This document shows positions 16,761 through 24,522 of a stretch of 36,856 nucleotides of DNA, piece by piece (within the stretch, counting starts at the first letter, position 1; each line of letters begins with the position of its first letter). The notes under the pieces were generated by a model that worked only from the letters and a program-made list of their open reading frames with translations, was not told where the DNA came from and ran no database searches. Source of the stretch: Chersky-299 sp963749535 (lineage in GTDB: Bacteria; Actinomycetota; Thermoleophilia; RBG-16-64-13); contig CAVVNF010000023.1 of NCBI GenBank assembly GCA_963749535.1, forward strand, positions 1-36,856, read 5' to 3'. A program made the position numbers and the translations under genes.

Positions 16761-16981
16761 GTGCCCCAGCTTGAGCAGGACTATCTATCCGTTCGTGAAT
16801 TTGCCAACCGTCTCCACGTCACGGCGCGCATGGTTCAGAACATGCTGAGGCGCGGAGAAATCACGGGGGCCGTGAGATTGGCACGGGGAGAGGCAGTGTC
16901 ATTCGGATCCCGGTTTCGGCCCTCGATAATCTGCAGCCCTACAAGCCGACTCAGATGCACAGGGACAATGAGCAAGCGTAG
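16761..16981 (+). CDS. Excisionase-like HTH protein, first of two, one frameshift
   Basis: Small DNA-binding protein of about 73 aa. The GTG at 16761 follows AAAGGAGGTAAC, a strong ribosome site. The start (DYLSVREFANRLHVTARMVQ, then NMLRRGEITG) is a MerR/excisionase-type winged helix. Near 16900 the frame slips: the other frame gives RIPVSALDNLQPYKPTQ and then stops at 16979-16981. RIPvsaL is the usual end of this domain, so the repaired protein is complete. It probably regulates or directs excision of the element. The next HTH gene starts inside its last codons. Confidence 0.7.
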
Positions 16982-17183
16982 TTCCATCGCACCCCGATTC
17001 GCGGACCTGCCAGATGTCATGCACGTCGACGAGCTTGCCGCCCTACTGGGTCTGAGCAGGACAACCTGCTATGAATATTGTCGCCGCGGGCTGTTTCCCT
17101 TTCCCGTGATTCGCTGCGGCCGACGCTTGTTCGTGAGCAAGGCGGCCGTTATCCGCGCGTTTGAAAGAGGTCAGACCCTGTGA
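16968..17183 (+). CDS. Excisionase-like HTH protein, second of two
   Basis: 71 aa from the ATG at 16968, which overlaps the end of the previous gene by 14 bases. The domain is helix-turn-helix 17 type: DVMHVDELAALLGLSRTTCY, then RRGLFPFPVIRCGRRLFVSK and AVIRAFERG. The frame is intact. The ribosome site is weak (CAGGGAC), consistent with coupling to the upstream gene. It is probably the excisionase, or a copy-number or transfer regulator of the element. Confidence 0.78.
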   Translation: MSKRSSIAPRFADLPDVMHVDELAALLGLSRTTCYEYCRRGLFPFPVIRCGRRLFVSKAAVIRAFERGQTL

Positions 17184-17221
17184 GGGCTTTTCCGCGACCA
17201 CCAATCCAACGAGGACAAACC

Positions 17222-17657
17222 TTGACCAACCGCCGGGCCAAATCTATCCGCCGCAACGGCGGGACCCACGACGAGGAGATCTGTCTGGCAACTCAAGGCG
17301 AGCTCCCGGGTTTTGCAGCCCTTGATGCGCCGAATAATGGCGGCGCCAAATCGCCGCAAATCCGGCCAGACCGGGGGGTCGAAGCGGTCAAGGCGCGCCC
17401 CGAGATAGAGAACAAGCCTGAAGATACAGCCATCGGCGGCCGGTCGCCGCTGAGTCCGCCTGGGGCCAACGGAAACCTCCGGCGACATCTCGCGGTCGCC
17501 CGCAGCGAGATCTCAATCAACGGGCCTTCGCTTGGGCACGAGCGAGGACGGTGAGCATTTTGCCGTGCCACACCCGGCCCCGGAAGACCTAGCCTTCCTT
17601 TCGGAGGCAGAGTCCGCCCGGTCGGCGCGGCCGTGCGGGTTGGTCTTCCTGAGTTAG
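17222..17657 (+). CDS. Unrecognised short protein between the HTH genes and the ATPase remnant
   Basis: A TTG at 17222 opens about 110 codons of hydrophilic sequence (LTNRRAKSIRRNGGTHDEEI and so on) with natural codon choice. Near 17535 the frame probably slips: the overlapping frame continues EDGEHFAVPHPAPEDLAFLS and stops at 17655-17657. I recognise no domain. Position suggests it belongs to the replication module of the element. Confidence 0.35.
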
Positions 17658-17702
17658 AGGCTCGACTCCACCTCGGCCTCCGACTGCGAGGCAGGAACCC
17701 AG

Positions 17703-18957
17703 GTGCCGCGCCACAGGGCGGAGGCCCTTGTTGAAAGCGCTTACAACCCTGGCCTCGCCGGTGGTGTGGGAGAAACCGCCTCCTGTCTTGCTGAAGTTGA
17801 GGCGGTCTTCGATCGCTACCTTTTCCTACGTGATCACCGGCCCCTGTACATGGTCCTTGGCTTCGTGGCCGCCAACTTGCTTCCCGGGGGACCCATGTGG
17901 TTGATGTTCGGGTCGCCGTACCGGTCTGCAGGAAAGAGGAAATACTGCTTTCGCTCATGGGCGTTCCCGGCGTCCACCCCGCAGCCACGTTGACCCAAGG
18001 GGGCGCTGTTGTCGGGAACGTCCCGCAAGGAGCGAGCCCGGGACGCCAAAGGCGGCTTGCTGCGAACGATAGGAGACTTCGGCATCATTCTCGCTAAGGA
18101 CTTCGGATCCGTCCTCAGCATGAACCGAGACACCCGAGCGGCCTTGCTCGCAGCTCTTCGCGAGATCTACGACGGCTCATGGACACGGCACGTTGGAACT
18201 GATGGGGGCCAAACGCTGAGCTGGCAGGGCAAGGTCGGGATAATCGCCGGGGTGACCCCGGCGATAGATCGCCACCACGAGGCGATTGCCAGCTTGGGAA
18301 ATCGCTTCTTGTTGTTCCGGTTGGCTGACACGGAAGACGCGAAGCAGGCTGAGGCCGCACTTCGGTGCGCTGGGCGCGAACAGCAGATGCGCCGAGAAAT
18401 GAACGAGGCGGTGCGTGAGCTTTTCGCGCCTCAGCATTCCGCCTCAGCCGATCCTTCGCAGCGAAGAAGAAATCCGGGTCCTGTCCGATCTTGCGACTTT
18501 CGCCGCCCACGCCCGCTCTTCCGTCGAACGGGACAACTGGCACCGCGAGATCGACCTAATCCCAGGGGCAGAGGCTCCCGCGCGGCTGGCCAAGGCCCTC
18601 GCTCAGCTGCTCGCCGGGCTGCGCCTTATAAAGGCCTCGACGAGCCGAGCTGTTGGCGCCTTCTTGAGAAGACCGCTCTTGACAGCATGCCTGGCGATCC
18701 GACGGAGGGTACTCGACGTTGTCACCGGAGCGGATAAGCCCCTAAAAAACCTCCCTAGTGGCCGGGTTAGCAAGCTACCCCCCCAACACGGCAAGACGCG
18801 CACTAGAAGACCTCAAAATCTTACAGCATCCTTCAACACGCCAAGCTGCCCGGGGGACGGGCGGGACATCGACACCTGGGAGCTGACCGACTGGAGCAGA
18901 GACAAACTGAAAGTCGTCTCCAGGATGTCAGCAGCAGGAGGCGCTATGGGCGAGTGA
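17703..18957 (+). pseudogene. Decayed replication-type P-loop ATPase of the integrated element
   Basis: At least three frames must be joined. 17703 to about 17925 gives EAVFDRYLFLRDHRPLYMVL and GFVAANLLPG. The frame of 17897-18010 gives EILLSLMGVPGVHPAATLT. The frame of 18009-18430 gives RARDAKGGLLRTIGDFGIIL, AKDFGSVLSMNRDTRAALLA, REIYDGSWTRHVGTDGG and VGIIAGVTPAIDRHH. The frame of 18415-18957 gives REIDLIPGAEAPARLAK and a C-terminal winged-helix end (IDTWELTDWSRDKL). From memory this order matches a family of ATPases in actinobacterial integrative elements whose Walker A reads GPPGGGKTE; here that place reads VAVPVCRKEE, so ATP binding is lost by substitution. Family memory, not a search, is the basis. 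Confidence 0.6.
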
Positions 18958-19067
18958 TGGGCCACTGTTACTACCCCTTACCCGTACTGACTGACTTTTT
19001 GGAGAAGACAGCTGATACCCCCGGTTGTCGCCCGCATAGGAGGGCATGAACTGGAAGGAGAAGCACA

Positions 19068-19277
19068 TGAACGACTCGACACACACCGATTCGACTTGGC
19101 GCCAAGGAAGCGAGTCAGGAAGAACGCGTTGGGCGGCCGGTCGACGTGGAAAGCGAAACCTGCAACGACCGCGCCGACCACCCGAACTCGAAAACGGAGC
19201 AGATCACCAAGGCCTCCCGCAAGGCCAAGGAAGCGTGCAGTCCAATCAGGATTCCGAAAGGAGAAAGAAATGAGTGA
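19068..19277 (+). CDS. Short hydrophilic protein remnant
   Basis: ATG at 19068 follows GGAAGGAG. After about ten codons (MNDSTHTDST) the natural-looking frame shifts to one reading KEASQEERVGRPVDVESETC, then SKTEQITKASRKAKEA, and stops at 19275-19277 over the next start. Lys/Glu-rich, no domain seen. The 110 bases before it (18958-19067) hold no gene. Confidence 0.3.
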
Positions 19278-19596
19278 CCAATTGTTTGCTGGCCTTACCG
19301 AAAAGGAGTGGGCCGATCTGGAGTCGGCCGAAGGGATGATCCTCATGGGTACCCCGGGACTTGTCTTTCTCGGCCCGGCAAGGTTCTCCAAGGAACGTTC
19401 GGCTCCCCTTGGTGAAGCCGCCATCGTTGTCGGGGTCGCCGTCTGGAGCCTCGCATTTAGCAACAAAGGCGGCCCCGTGGGGGGCCGCCGAGAGATGAGG
19501 TTACGTGCCTGCCGGCTGGGGGTCCTGGTGAGAGGTCGACTACAACGCCAACTTGGCCGCTCTTGGGAAAGAGGGGCTCATCCTGCGCCAGGATGA
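19270..19596 (+). CDS. Unrecognised small protein, 3' part uncertain
   Basis: ATG at 19270 follows AAAGGAGAAAGA, a strong ribosome site. The first 65 codons are convincing (MSDQLFAGLTEKEWADLESA, then a hydrophobic LGEAAIVVGVAVWSLAF). After codon 66 the frame enters a GC hairpin (19468-19489) and becomes Arg-rich, so the original gene may have ended or shifted there. A further coding-like piece, EVDYNANLAALGKEGLIL, ends at 19612 in another frame. Function unknown. Confidence 0.4.
   Translation: MSDQLFAGLTEKEWADLESAEGMILMGTPGLVFLGPARFSKERSAPLGEAAIVVGVAVWSLAFSNKGGPVGGRREMRLRACRLGVLVRGRLQRQLGRSWERGAHPAPG
19468..19489 (-). terminator. Candidate minus-strand intrinsic terminator
   Basis: GGCGGCCCC-GTGG-GGGGCCGCC is a perfect 9-bp stem with a 4-base loop. 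Read on the minus strand it is followed by TTTGTTG. It sits inside a plus-strand reading frame of doubtful 3' end. Confidence 0.4.
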
Positions 19597-19681
19597 CGGT
19601 CTGCTGCTCTGACCCCGAGGAGGAGGCAGCGTTCGATTCCTGGAAGCAAGAAATGAACCCAGCGAGAAGATGGGAGTACCA

Positions 19682-19771
19682 ATGTGTCTTCTTCTTGGTG
19701 CGGACTTCGGACTGCGGATCGAGGGAGACCCGGGAGTGGCCCCAGCGGCGATGTCTCCGGAAAATGACTAG
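19682..19771 (+). CDS. Possible 29-residue peptide
   Basis: ATG at 19682 with GGGAG five bases upstream opens MCLLLGADFGLRIEGDPGVA and stops at 19769-19771. Codon choice is natural, but the length makes it unsafe. The flanking 19613-19681 and 19772-19811 hold nothing I can support. Confidence 0.2.
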   Translation: MCLLLGADFGLRIEGDPGVAPAAMSPEND

Positions 19772-19811
19772 CCTCACCCCTTCCGCCCGGGTGCTCGCCG
19801 ATACTCCTTGA

Positions 19812-20003
19812 GCCTCCAGAGCTGATCTAATCCTCTCCGGGTTTGAGGAGAAGGAGGCCAAGCAGCTGATCCGGAGCCTGGACGCCCGGGAGAAACGAGG
19901 CCGGGCGAAAACCTTCGACTTGGGCGCCGCCTTGAGGGCCGCCGCTGAAAATCCCCGGGGTACCGAAGGCGACCTCTTCCGCCTGGGCGATCTCGCGTGC
20001 TAG
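19812..20003 (+). pseudogene. Fragment resembling the linker of ParB-like/DNA-methyltransferase proteins
   Basis: An open stretch without a start reads LILSGFEEKEAKQLIRSLDA, then FDLGAALRAAAENPRGTEGD and LFRLGDLAC before a TAG. In phage ParB-methyltransferase fusions a similar region ends GDLwrLGdHrLlCGDa and leads into the methylase domain. Here the sequence stops exactly where the methylase should begin, and no methylase follows. The match is from memory of the family and is short. Confidence 0.35.
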
Positions 20004-20106
20004 GCTACGCCGCCAAGCACGGCCGGGACTGCTCAAGGAGGAGACCCGGGGCTTCGCGGGAAGCGCCGACGCCCCTGTCAGACATCTGACGTTTGGAGAA
20101 AGGACC

Positions 20107-20300
20107 GTGACCATGACCACACCGAGCTTCTCACCCCCATCAAGGCGATTCGGGCCAAGTGCCTGGATTGTTGCGCCGGGCAACGTAAAGAAGTCCACCT
20201 CTGCCACCTGATTGACTGCTCACTGCATCCCTACCGCCGGGCGCAGACCAGCCTTCCCGGCAACAACTGGGGAGCTAGCTGCCAGTTTCGCGAGGTCTGA
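20107..20300 (+). CDS. Small Cys-rich phage-type protein, frameshifted near its start
   Basis: GTG at 20107 or ATG at 20113 starts MTTPS; after a five-C run the other frame continues TPIKAIRAKCLDCCAGQRKE and VHLCHLIDCSLHPYRRA, stopping at 20298-20300. The spacing CxxCC...C....C with PIKAIRAKC is familiar from short hypothetical proteins of prophages and integrative elements, probably metal-binding. It follows GGAGAAAGGACC. Role unknown. Confidence 0.5.
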
Positions 20301-20302
20301 CG

Positions 20303-20622
20303 GTGCAGAGGACTAAACGGTTCTGCCCAGGGGTGGCCTCGGAAAAAGGGCAGCAGGATATGGGTTTCGCGGCGCTTGAAGTATTCGGGAGCGCCGCGCA
20401 GCCCTTCCCAGCCGGAGGCCCCCAACACCTCCCAGAGAACCCGAGGAGCCAAGCTCAGATCCAACCGCCTGATATGTCTACTGCCATACGGAGCTAGACA
20501 GGACGAAGCCCCAACAAGCGGCTGGTCGGTTAGGAGGCGACCAAGATTACGACGAGCTGCGCCTGGGGACCAAGCCAGACACGGTGAAACGTGCGATCAG
20601 AGTGCAGGTTGAAGAGGGCTAG
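20303..20622 (+). other. Coding-like fragments, no gene called
   Basis: GTG/ATG-type starts near 20303 open 64 codons (20303-20497) with a Pro/Gln-rich end that does not look convincing. Between about 20530 and 20622 another frame reads GGDQDYDELRLGTKPDTVKR, AIRVQVEEG and stops. It resembles the tail of a small regulatory protein. I would not name either piece. Confidence 0.25.
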
Positions 20623-20631
20623 AGCCCATTT

Positions 20632-20801
20632 GTGGAGGCTTCGAGGGGGGTAAAGTGGGCTTTGGGGCGGTTTCGCGCGAAGCCCGAGGGCCGCCCGTTC
20701 ACGGCACACAAACCGCTGTGGCCCGCCGAGCCGCCGGCAAACCCCCAGAAATAGCCGAAAGCCTGCGCAAGAGCCGACTCAAGAAAAGCGAGGGACGATG
20801 A
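20632..20801 (+). CDS. Short basic protein of the phage-like gene string, frameshifted
   Basis: GTG at 20632 reads VEASRGVKWALGRFRAKPEG, then FTAHKPLWPAEPPANP. At a five-C run the stopless frame shifts to EIAESLRKSRLKKSEGR and ends in TGA at 20799-20801, overlapping the next ATG (ATGA). The tight overlap supports real coding. About 56 aa repaired; no domain recognised. Confidence 0.4.
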
Positions 20802-21005
20802 TCCCAGAATACACACCCGCACCTCCCCATCCCCGCGCCCGCGCGCGAGGGCCCGAGGCCGGGGGTGGGTCCTGGGCGACATCCGCGCCTGGGCTGCCAC
20901 GGCGTCCGCCCGATCCTCGCCGTAGTCGACATCACCGAGGGCTTGGTGGCCCCTCAGGAAGTGGAGGAGGAGAGAGAACGGGTCGGTCTGCCCCAAGAGC
21001 AGTGA
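20798..21005 (+). CDS. Short protein of the phage-like gene string, frameshifted
   Basis: ATG at 20798 overlaps the previous stop. The first 20-30 codons are Pro/Arg-rich (MIPEYTPAPPHPRARAR). In the other frame a more natural end appears: RPILAVVDITEGLVAPQEVE, then a Glu-rich tail, stopping at 21003-21005. Function unknown. Confidence 0.35.
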
Positions 21006-21035
21006 TAGGATGCGAGCAGTACCAGCAGCGGGGGC

Positions 21036-21374
21036 TTGCCGCTTGAGCGAGCCTCTCTCTACACTGTGGAAGATGTGGCCGAGTATCAGTACGTGAAGGC
21101 CGCCGTAGTGCGGCGCTATCTTCATGTGGGGCAGCTCCCGGGCGTCCGTCTTGACGTTGCCTGGAGGGTCACCGAGCCCGGTCGCGGGGCTTCGGATAAA
21201 GAAGCCAGGCCCCAACCGCGATGTTGGGGAAAACAGGCTGCCAATCGGGCGGACAAGTGCACCGCCCTCCTGATCACGGACGCTGCGGCCGCCCAGGAGG
21301 CCCACCCGGATCTCAAGCGCTTCACGGCGCACTACGCCACCTGCCCCAAGGCGCACCAGTCCCGGGTGGACTGA
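21036..21374 (+). CDS. Excisionase-family HTH protein with C-terminal Cys/His tail
   Basis: 112 aa from a TTG at 21036 behind GCGGGGGC. Residues about 8-45 (LYTVEDVAEYQYVKAAVVRR, then YLHVGQLPGVRLDVAWRVTE) match the MerR/excisionase winged helix. The tail TCPKAH with earlier Cys and His residues could bind a metal. Its stop TGA shares a base with the ATG of the YkgJ-type gene, so the two are probably translated together. The frame is intact, unlike most genes nearby. Confidence 0.65.
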   Translation: MPLERASLYTVEDVAEYQYVKAAVVRRYLHVGQLPGVRLDVAWRVTEPGRGASDKEARPQPRCWGKQAANRADKCTALLITDAAAAQEAHPDLKRFTAHYATCPKAHQSRVD

Positions 21375-21979
21375 TGGCCGAGTGCGCCCGTTGCGGCCAG
21401 TGCTGCCAGCTCATCGGCTGGAACCCGGAGACCGGGCAACGCAGCTGGGAGGAGGTCGAGACGCTGGCGCTCCAGGGACACCCGGACGCCATGTTCATGG
21501 TGGCCCACTGGCGCTACTGCTGGGGAACCGGCTACTACTGGTGCGACTGCTTCGACTTCGGGACCCATCTCTGCACGGTGTACGAGCAGAGGCCCCAGGT
21601 GTGTTCTGACTATCCCTACTATGGAGGCGACGCCCTACCGCGCAAGTGCACGACGGGCTGCGCCTACGGCCAAGCACCTGGAGACGAGCCTGACCACAGA
21701 ATAATGGTACACGCAGGTCTTTTATCGATTATGTACGTGGTGCGGTACTGCGGTGAAGGCAGCGTATTCCCGACCTGCCGTCTCCAGCCCGCCCCGAAAA
21801 GGAAGCAGCCTCACCCCGGCCGCCTGGTAACGCTGCCTAGCGGGCTTCTGGTGAAGTCTACGGGGCCGCCTCGCCTTTCTCCCGTACTGCAACCGGACGC
21901 GGCAAGGTCTCACCGGCGGCCCGGAGTATGCGTTCTAGGGATGATGCTCGTCGAGGCCAGGGTCCGGGTACGTCTGTAG
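21374..21979 (+). CDS. YkgJ-type zinc/iron-chelating domain protein, C-terminus overrun by a repeat
   Basis: ATG at 21374. Residues 1-100 carry the family pattern: ECARCGQCCQLIGW (CxxCxxCC), then CDCFDFGTHLCTVYEQRPQV and CSDYPYYGG. Such domains are thought to chelate Zn or an Fe-S cluster. From about residue 107 (21690 on) the sequence is a copy of a repeat also found at 24078 and 25822, so the last 95 codons are probably not original. A natural end near residue 105 is likely. Part of the plus-strand gene string starting at 20632. Confidence 0.6.
   Translation: MAECARCGQCCQLIGWNPETGQRSWEEVETLALQGHPDAMFMVAHWRYCWGTGYYWCDCFDFGTHLCTVYEQRPQVCSDYPYYGGDALPRKCTTGCAYGQAPGDEPDHRIMVHAGLLSIMYVVRYCGEGSVFPTCRLQPAPKRKQPHPGRLVTLPSGLLVKSTGPPRLSPVLQPDAARSHRRPGVCVLGMMLVEARVRVRL
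21690..21800. repeat. Dispersed repeat, copy 1 (partial, most diverged)
   Basis: About 110 bases related to 24078-24190, sharing ACCACAGAAT, GTGGTGCGGT, CTGCGGT and CCCGACCTGCCG in the same order and spacing. It lies inside the open frame of the YkgJ-type gene. Confidence 0.55.
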
Positions 21980-22120
21980 GGGCTCGTCTATCGGCACCAT
22001 GCCTTCGGCGCGGTGACGGTCGCAGGCATAGGCGACGATATCCGGCCCCGGCGTGGTGGGCGTTTGCCATGCCGCGCGCCAGGTGGCCGGCCGGTCGCAG
22101 TAGTCACATTTCGCACTCAT
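21935..22120 (-). CDS. Small zinc-finger protein, copy 1
   Basis: 61 aa from the ATG at 22120, with GAAGGGGTAG upstream. MSAKCDYCDRPATWRAAW is followed by YACDRHRAEGMVPIDEPL: a CxxC...CxxH finger typical of short hypothetical proteins of phages and integrative elements. The frame is intact. A near-copy lies at 22328-22683. The roughly 200 bases upstream (22121-22327) contain no gene I can support. Confidence 0.6.
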   Translation of the reverse strand: MSAKCDYCDRPATWRAAWQTPTTPGPDIVAYACDRHRAEGMVPIDEPLQTYPDPGLDEHHP

Positions 22121-22627
22121 GCTTCTACCCCTTCGTGGTCACTTCCATTATGTTCTTTCTTGGGTGGTTTAAGAAAGTCGAAGAGTGCGCATAACCTCAT
22201 TGTGAGTCCCAAGAGGTAAGCGCATCCCTCCAGGCGAGACAACGCGCGGGAGCATCCGAGGACAAGCGAGCACCCGCCGAGTAATCGGAGCCAGCAACTC
22301 GTTGATGAAGCTGGAGGGAAAGCGAGGTCACTCGGGGCTCACTTTTTTGTGCTCTTCGCCGGCTGGAAGAAGGCCAAAGCAAAGCGGCCGGGAAAAGCCT
22401 ACCCCGACCGCCTGAGAACGTGGCAGCGTGTCTCTGGCGAGCTCTACCCGGCGTCCTCGCGGTCTACCGCCGTGGGCAGGTGGTCCAGCTGCGTTGTATG
22501 GGCCGTCTATCGGCACCATACCCGCGAAGCGGTGAAGGTCGCAGGCATAGGCGAAGGCCGTCGCCGGCATGGTGGCAGTTTCCATGCCGCGTGCCAGGTG
22601 GCCGGCCGGTCGCAATAGTCACACTGC
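21985..22627. repeat. Direct duplication of the small zinc-finger gene
   Basis: 21985-22113 and 22503-22627 share long identical blocks in the same order, such as GTCTATCGGCACCAT, GTCGCAGGCATAGGCGA and CCAGGTGGCCGGCCGGTCGC. The coding frame has been kept in the first copy and lost in the second. Confidence 0.75.
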
Positions 22628-22683
22628 ACATCTGCCTCGGCTTCTCCGCAGGCGTCATCGTCACAAGGCCAATCGTCTTCCAT
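22328..22683 (-). pseudogene. Small zinc-finger protein, copy 2, frameshifted
   Basis: ATG at 22683 follows AAGGAGGAGTG. It reads MEDDWPCDDDACGEAEADVQ, then CDYCDRPATWHAAWKLPPCR, and near 22585 the matching continuation moves to another frame (FAYACDLHRFAGMVPIDGP). That frame runs on with no similarity to copy 1 and stops at 22328. The N-terminus is 18 residues longer and more acidic than copy 1. It follows the 71-aa gene at 22738 by 54 bases. Confidence 0.5.
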
Positions 22684-22737
22684 CACTCCTCCTTCCCGAT
22701 CCGGAGGCCAGCACGGAAGGCATCTACCCAAGACCGC

Positions 22738-22953
22738 TCATGGTTGCACCCCTTCGGGCCATACGGCGATCCGCCACACGGCCCCCTCCCCCTCCTCGTA
22801 ATCGACTAACCCATCAAGGCCGCCGTCCTCTTCGCCCATGATGCGATAGCCGGCGTTGGTGACGAGGAGTTCCGCCTCTAGGAGATTCTCCGCGCGCCCT
22901 ACCAGGACGGGCGGCAGGATGGGCACCGCGTAGACCTTGCGCGCCTCGCTCAT
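22738..22953 (-). CDS. Small acidic protein, unrecognised
   Basis: 71 aa, intact. MSEARKVYAVPILPPVLVGR is followed by LLVTNAGYRIMGEEDGG and AVWRIAVWPEG, a compact alpha/beta-looking sequence. GGAGGTG sits six bases before the ATG, and the start overlaps the stop of a 23-codon ORF (ATGA). It leads a minus-strand set with the zinc-finger copies. Function unknown. Confidence 0.6.
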   Translation of the reverse strand: MSEARKVYAVPILPPVLVGRAENLLEAELLVTNAGYRIMGEEDGGLDGLVDYEEGEGAVWRIAVWPEGVQP

Positions 22954-23021
22954 CGTTGCACCTCCGATAGTGGCGTAGGCTTCATTTTGGCCCCTCTTTC
23001 GTCGCTGATTTTGTTTGCCAT
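22950..23021 (-). CDS. 23-residue ORF coupled to the 71-aa gene
   Basis: MANKISDERGAKMKPTPLSE starts at 23021 behind GGAAAGGCGC and stops in a 4-base overlap with the next start. The last six codons span the SD of the downstream gene, the arrangement of a translational coupler or leader peptide. Confidence 0.4.
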   Translation of the reverse strand: MANKISDERGAKMKPTPLSEVQR

Positions 23022-23202
23022 AATGCGCCTTTCCGCAAACTTAGCCGGCAATGAGGCAAACGCTCTGCAGTCCCGGGAAGCGTAAGCAGGAAGTCCAGCA
23101 CCCGCTAGACCCCGGCCGCGACAGACCCACAGGGTGGTAGAAACAGCCTGGGTAGCCCCATGGATTTCCGATGCGGGGGCACACGGCGATGATGTAGGCC
23201 CC

Positions 23203-23409
23203 CTAGCAGGGCTCCCACCGGAAAGGGGCACACTCGGTGGGCTTGTCCGCGACCATAGCGCGAGCGAGGGATGCGTGTCTGGCGGCCCCTACGATTACAA
23301 TGGCGGCACCGGGGAAGCGCCTCACCGCAGAAGTACACGTCGCCCAAGGCACAGCCGACGGACAACCCGAAGCGAACTGCCTGCAGGGAGCCGTCACGCC
23401 GGGGTCCAA
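23203..23409 (-). CDS. Possible short phage-type protein
   Basis: The last 45 codons (AVRRFPGAAIVIVGAARHAS, then ARAMVADKPTECAPFRWEPC) are natural in composition and codon use; the first 20 are not, and no ribosome site precedes the nominal start. It may be the intact end of a frameshifted gene. Confidence 0.3.
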   Translation of the reverse strand: MDPGVTAPCRQFASGCPSAVPWATCTSAVRRFPGAAIVIVGAARHASLARAMVADKPTECAPFRWEPC

Positions 23410-23439
23410 ACGGGGGCCAAGAGGACCGCGACCTCTCTC

Positions 23440-23884
23440 CTAGGCCTGGCTGGTTGGCTTCAGCAGGTCTGAAAGTTGAGGTAGACCAGCGAAAGAGAGG
23501 TACTCGGTCGACTTCACAATTCTCATGTTCTGCATGTGAATGACAGTGACACCGTCACACGTATACTCTCGCCCCTGCTTGTCGGTTTCTGCAGGTCCAA
23601 TCAACCATGAGGACGTTGTTTCGGCTGGGCCAGAACGTACTCTTCATGCAGACGTTCTTTTCCACCAGCTTCCTCTGGGGAAACTCTTGCTCCCACCTCT
23701 GGAACCAGTCTGCTATAGCCTTCTTGCCCTGGATGGTCTGTCCCACACTGAAGTCCGAAGGAGTGTCCCAGACGGCATCCTCGGCCCAGTCTTTGAGCAA
23801 GGCATCGGTGTCGACGTGACTCTGGCTCATCATGGCCCAAGCCCACCGTACCTTCTTCTTGGCCACCATCGACGCGATTCCCAT
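23440..23884 (-). CDS. SnoaL/NTF2-like protein, frameshifted near its end
   Basis: About 147 aa when joined. ATG at 23884 follows GGAGGAGAG. The first 109 codons contain MMSQSHVDTDALLKDWAEDA, VWDTPSDFSVGQTIQGKKAI and ADWFQRWEQEFPQRK, typical of the NTF2-like fold used by SnoaL-type cyclases and by many proteins of unknown role. Near 23570 the frame slips: CDGVTVIHMQNMRIVKSTEY continues in another frame and stops at 23440-23442. That tail includes the usual final strand and helix, so the repaired protein is complete. An isolated gene with no functional partner nearby. Confidence 0.72.
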
Positions 23885-24077
23885 CTTGGTCACTCTCCTC
23901 CGTCCGTATTGCGGCAGTAGCCCCGTGAGACCGTCTCCCTCGGCCGGGATAGGATGGCTGAACATTTCCGCCCAACCCAGGAATCCACTACCTACTGTAT
24001 GCCGGAATCCCTCCCTTTGCCGGAACCGTAACAGGGGTTCCGGGGCCACTGGGGGACCCGGGGGCTGGGACTGGACA

Positions 24078-24350
24078 GCCTCACCACAGAATGACGGTGG
24101 ATGCAGGGGTTTTGATGACTCGGATGTGGTGCGGTGCTGCGGTAGAGGGTGGCGGTTTTCCGACCTGCCGCCTGTAGCCCCTCCGCCACAAAAAGGGGGA
24201 CAGGCACGAAGGCCACTGATGTGGCCCCGCGTCGTATTGTTCGCGGCCTAGCTGATGGTGGCAGGATGGGCGGCCTGGCTCGTCCTGCGTGCGGCGCTGC
24301 CGGTGCTCCCGTGATCGGCGGACCCACACCATCCCCTCATCGTGATCCGA
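24078..24350. repeat. Dispersed repeat, copy 2
   Basis: Shares ATGACGGTGGATGCAGGG, GTGGTGCG, TGCTGCGGTAGAGGGTGGCG, CTGATGTGGCC, TATTGTTCG and CGGACCCACAC with copy 3 at 25822. Relative to copy 3 it has about 60 extra bases after GAGGGTGGCG. Those extra bases resemble the second half of copy 1. No plausible protein in either strand. Confidence 0.7.
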
Positions 24351-24522
24351 TTCCCCTAAGCACCCGCCGCCATCAAGTACGGCAAGGCCGCCTTTAGCCA
24401 AGCCAAGTCACCCCTGATTACTCCCACACCCGCGGACTCCGATGGCAGGACACGGGCGATTTGACGGGAAACTTATAGGTAGGTCGCGCTCGCGACGCCT
24501 CGACGAGTAGGTAGGTGGCAAA

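Noticed and set aside
24171..24186. GCCCCTCCGCC as a second attachment site matching the tRNA-Ser end
   Set aside because: Only about 11 bases, one C short of the tRNA, without any T-arm sequence; expected by chance in GC-rich DNA.
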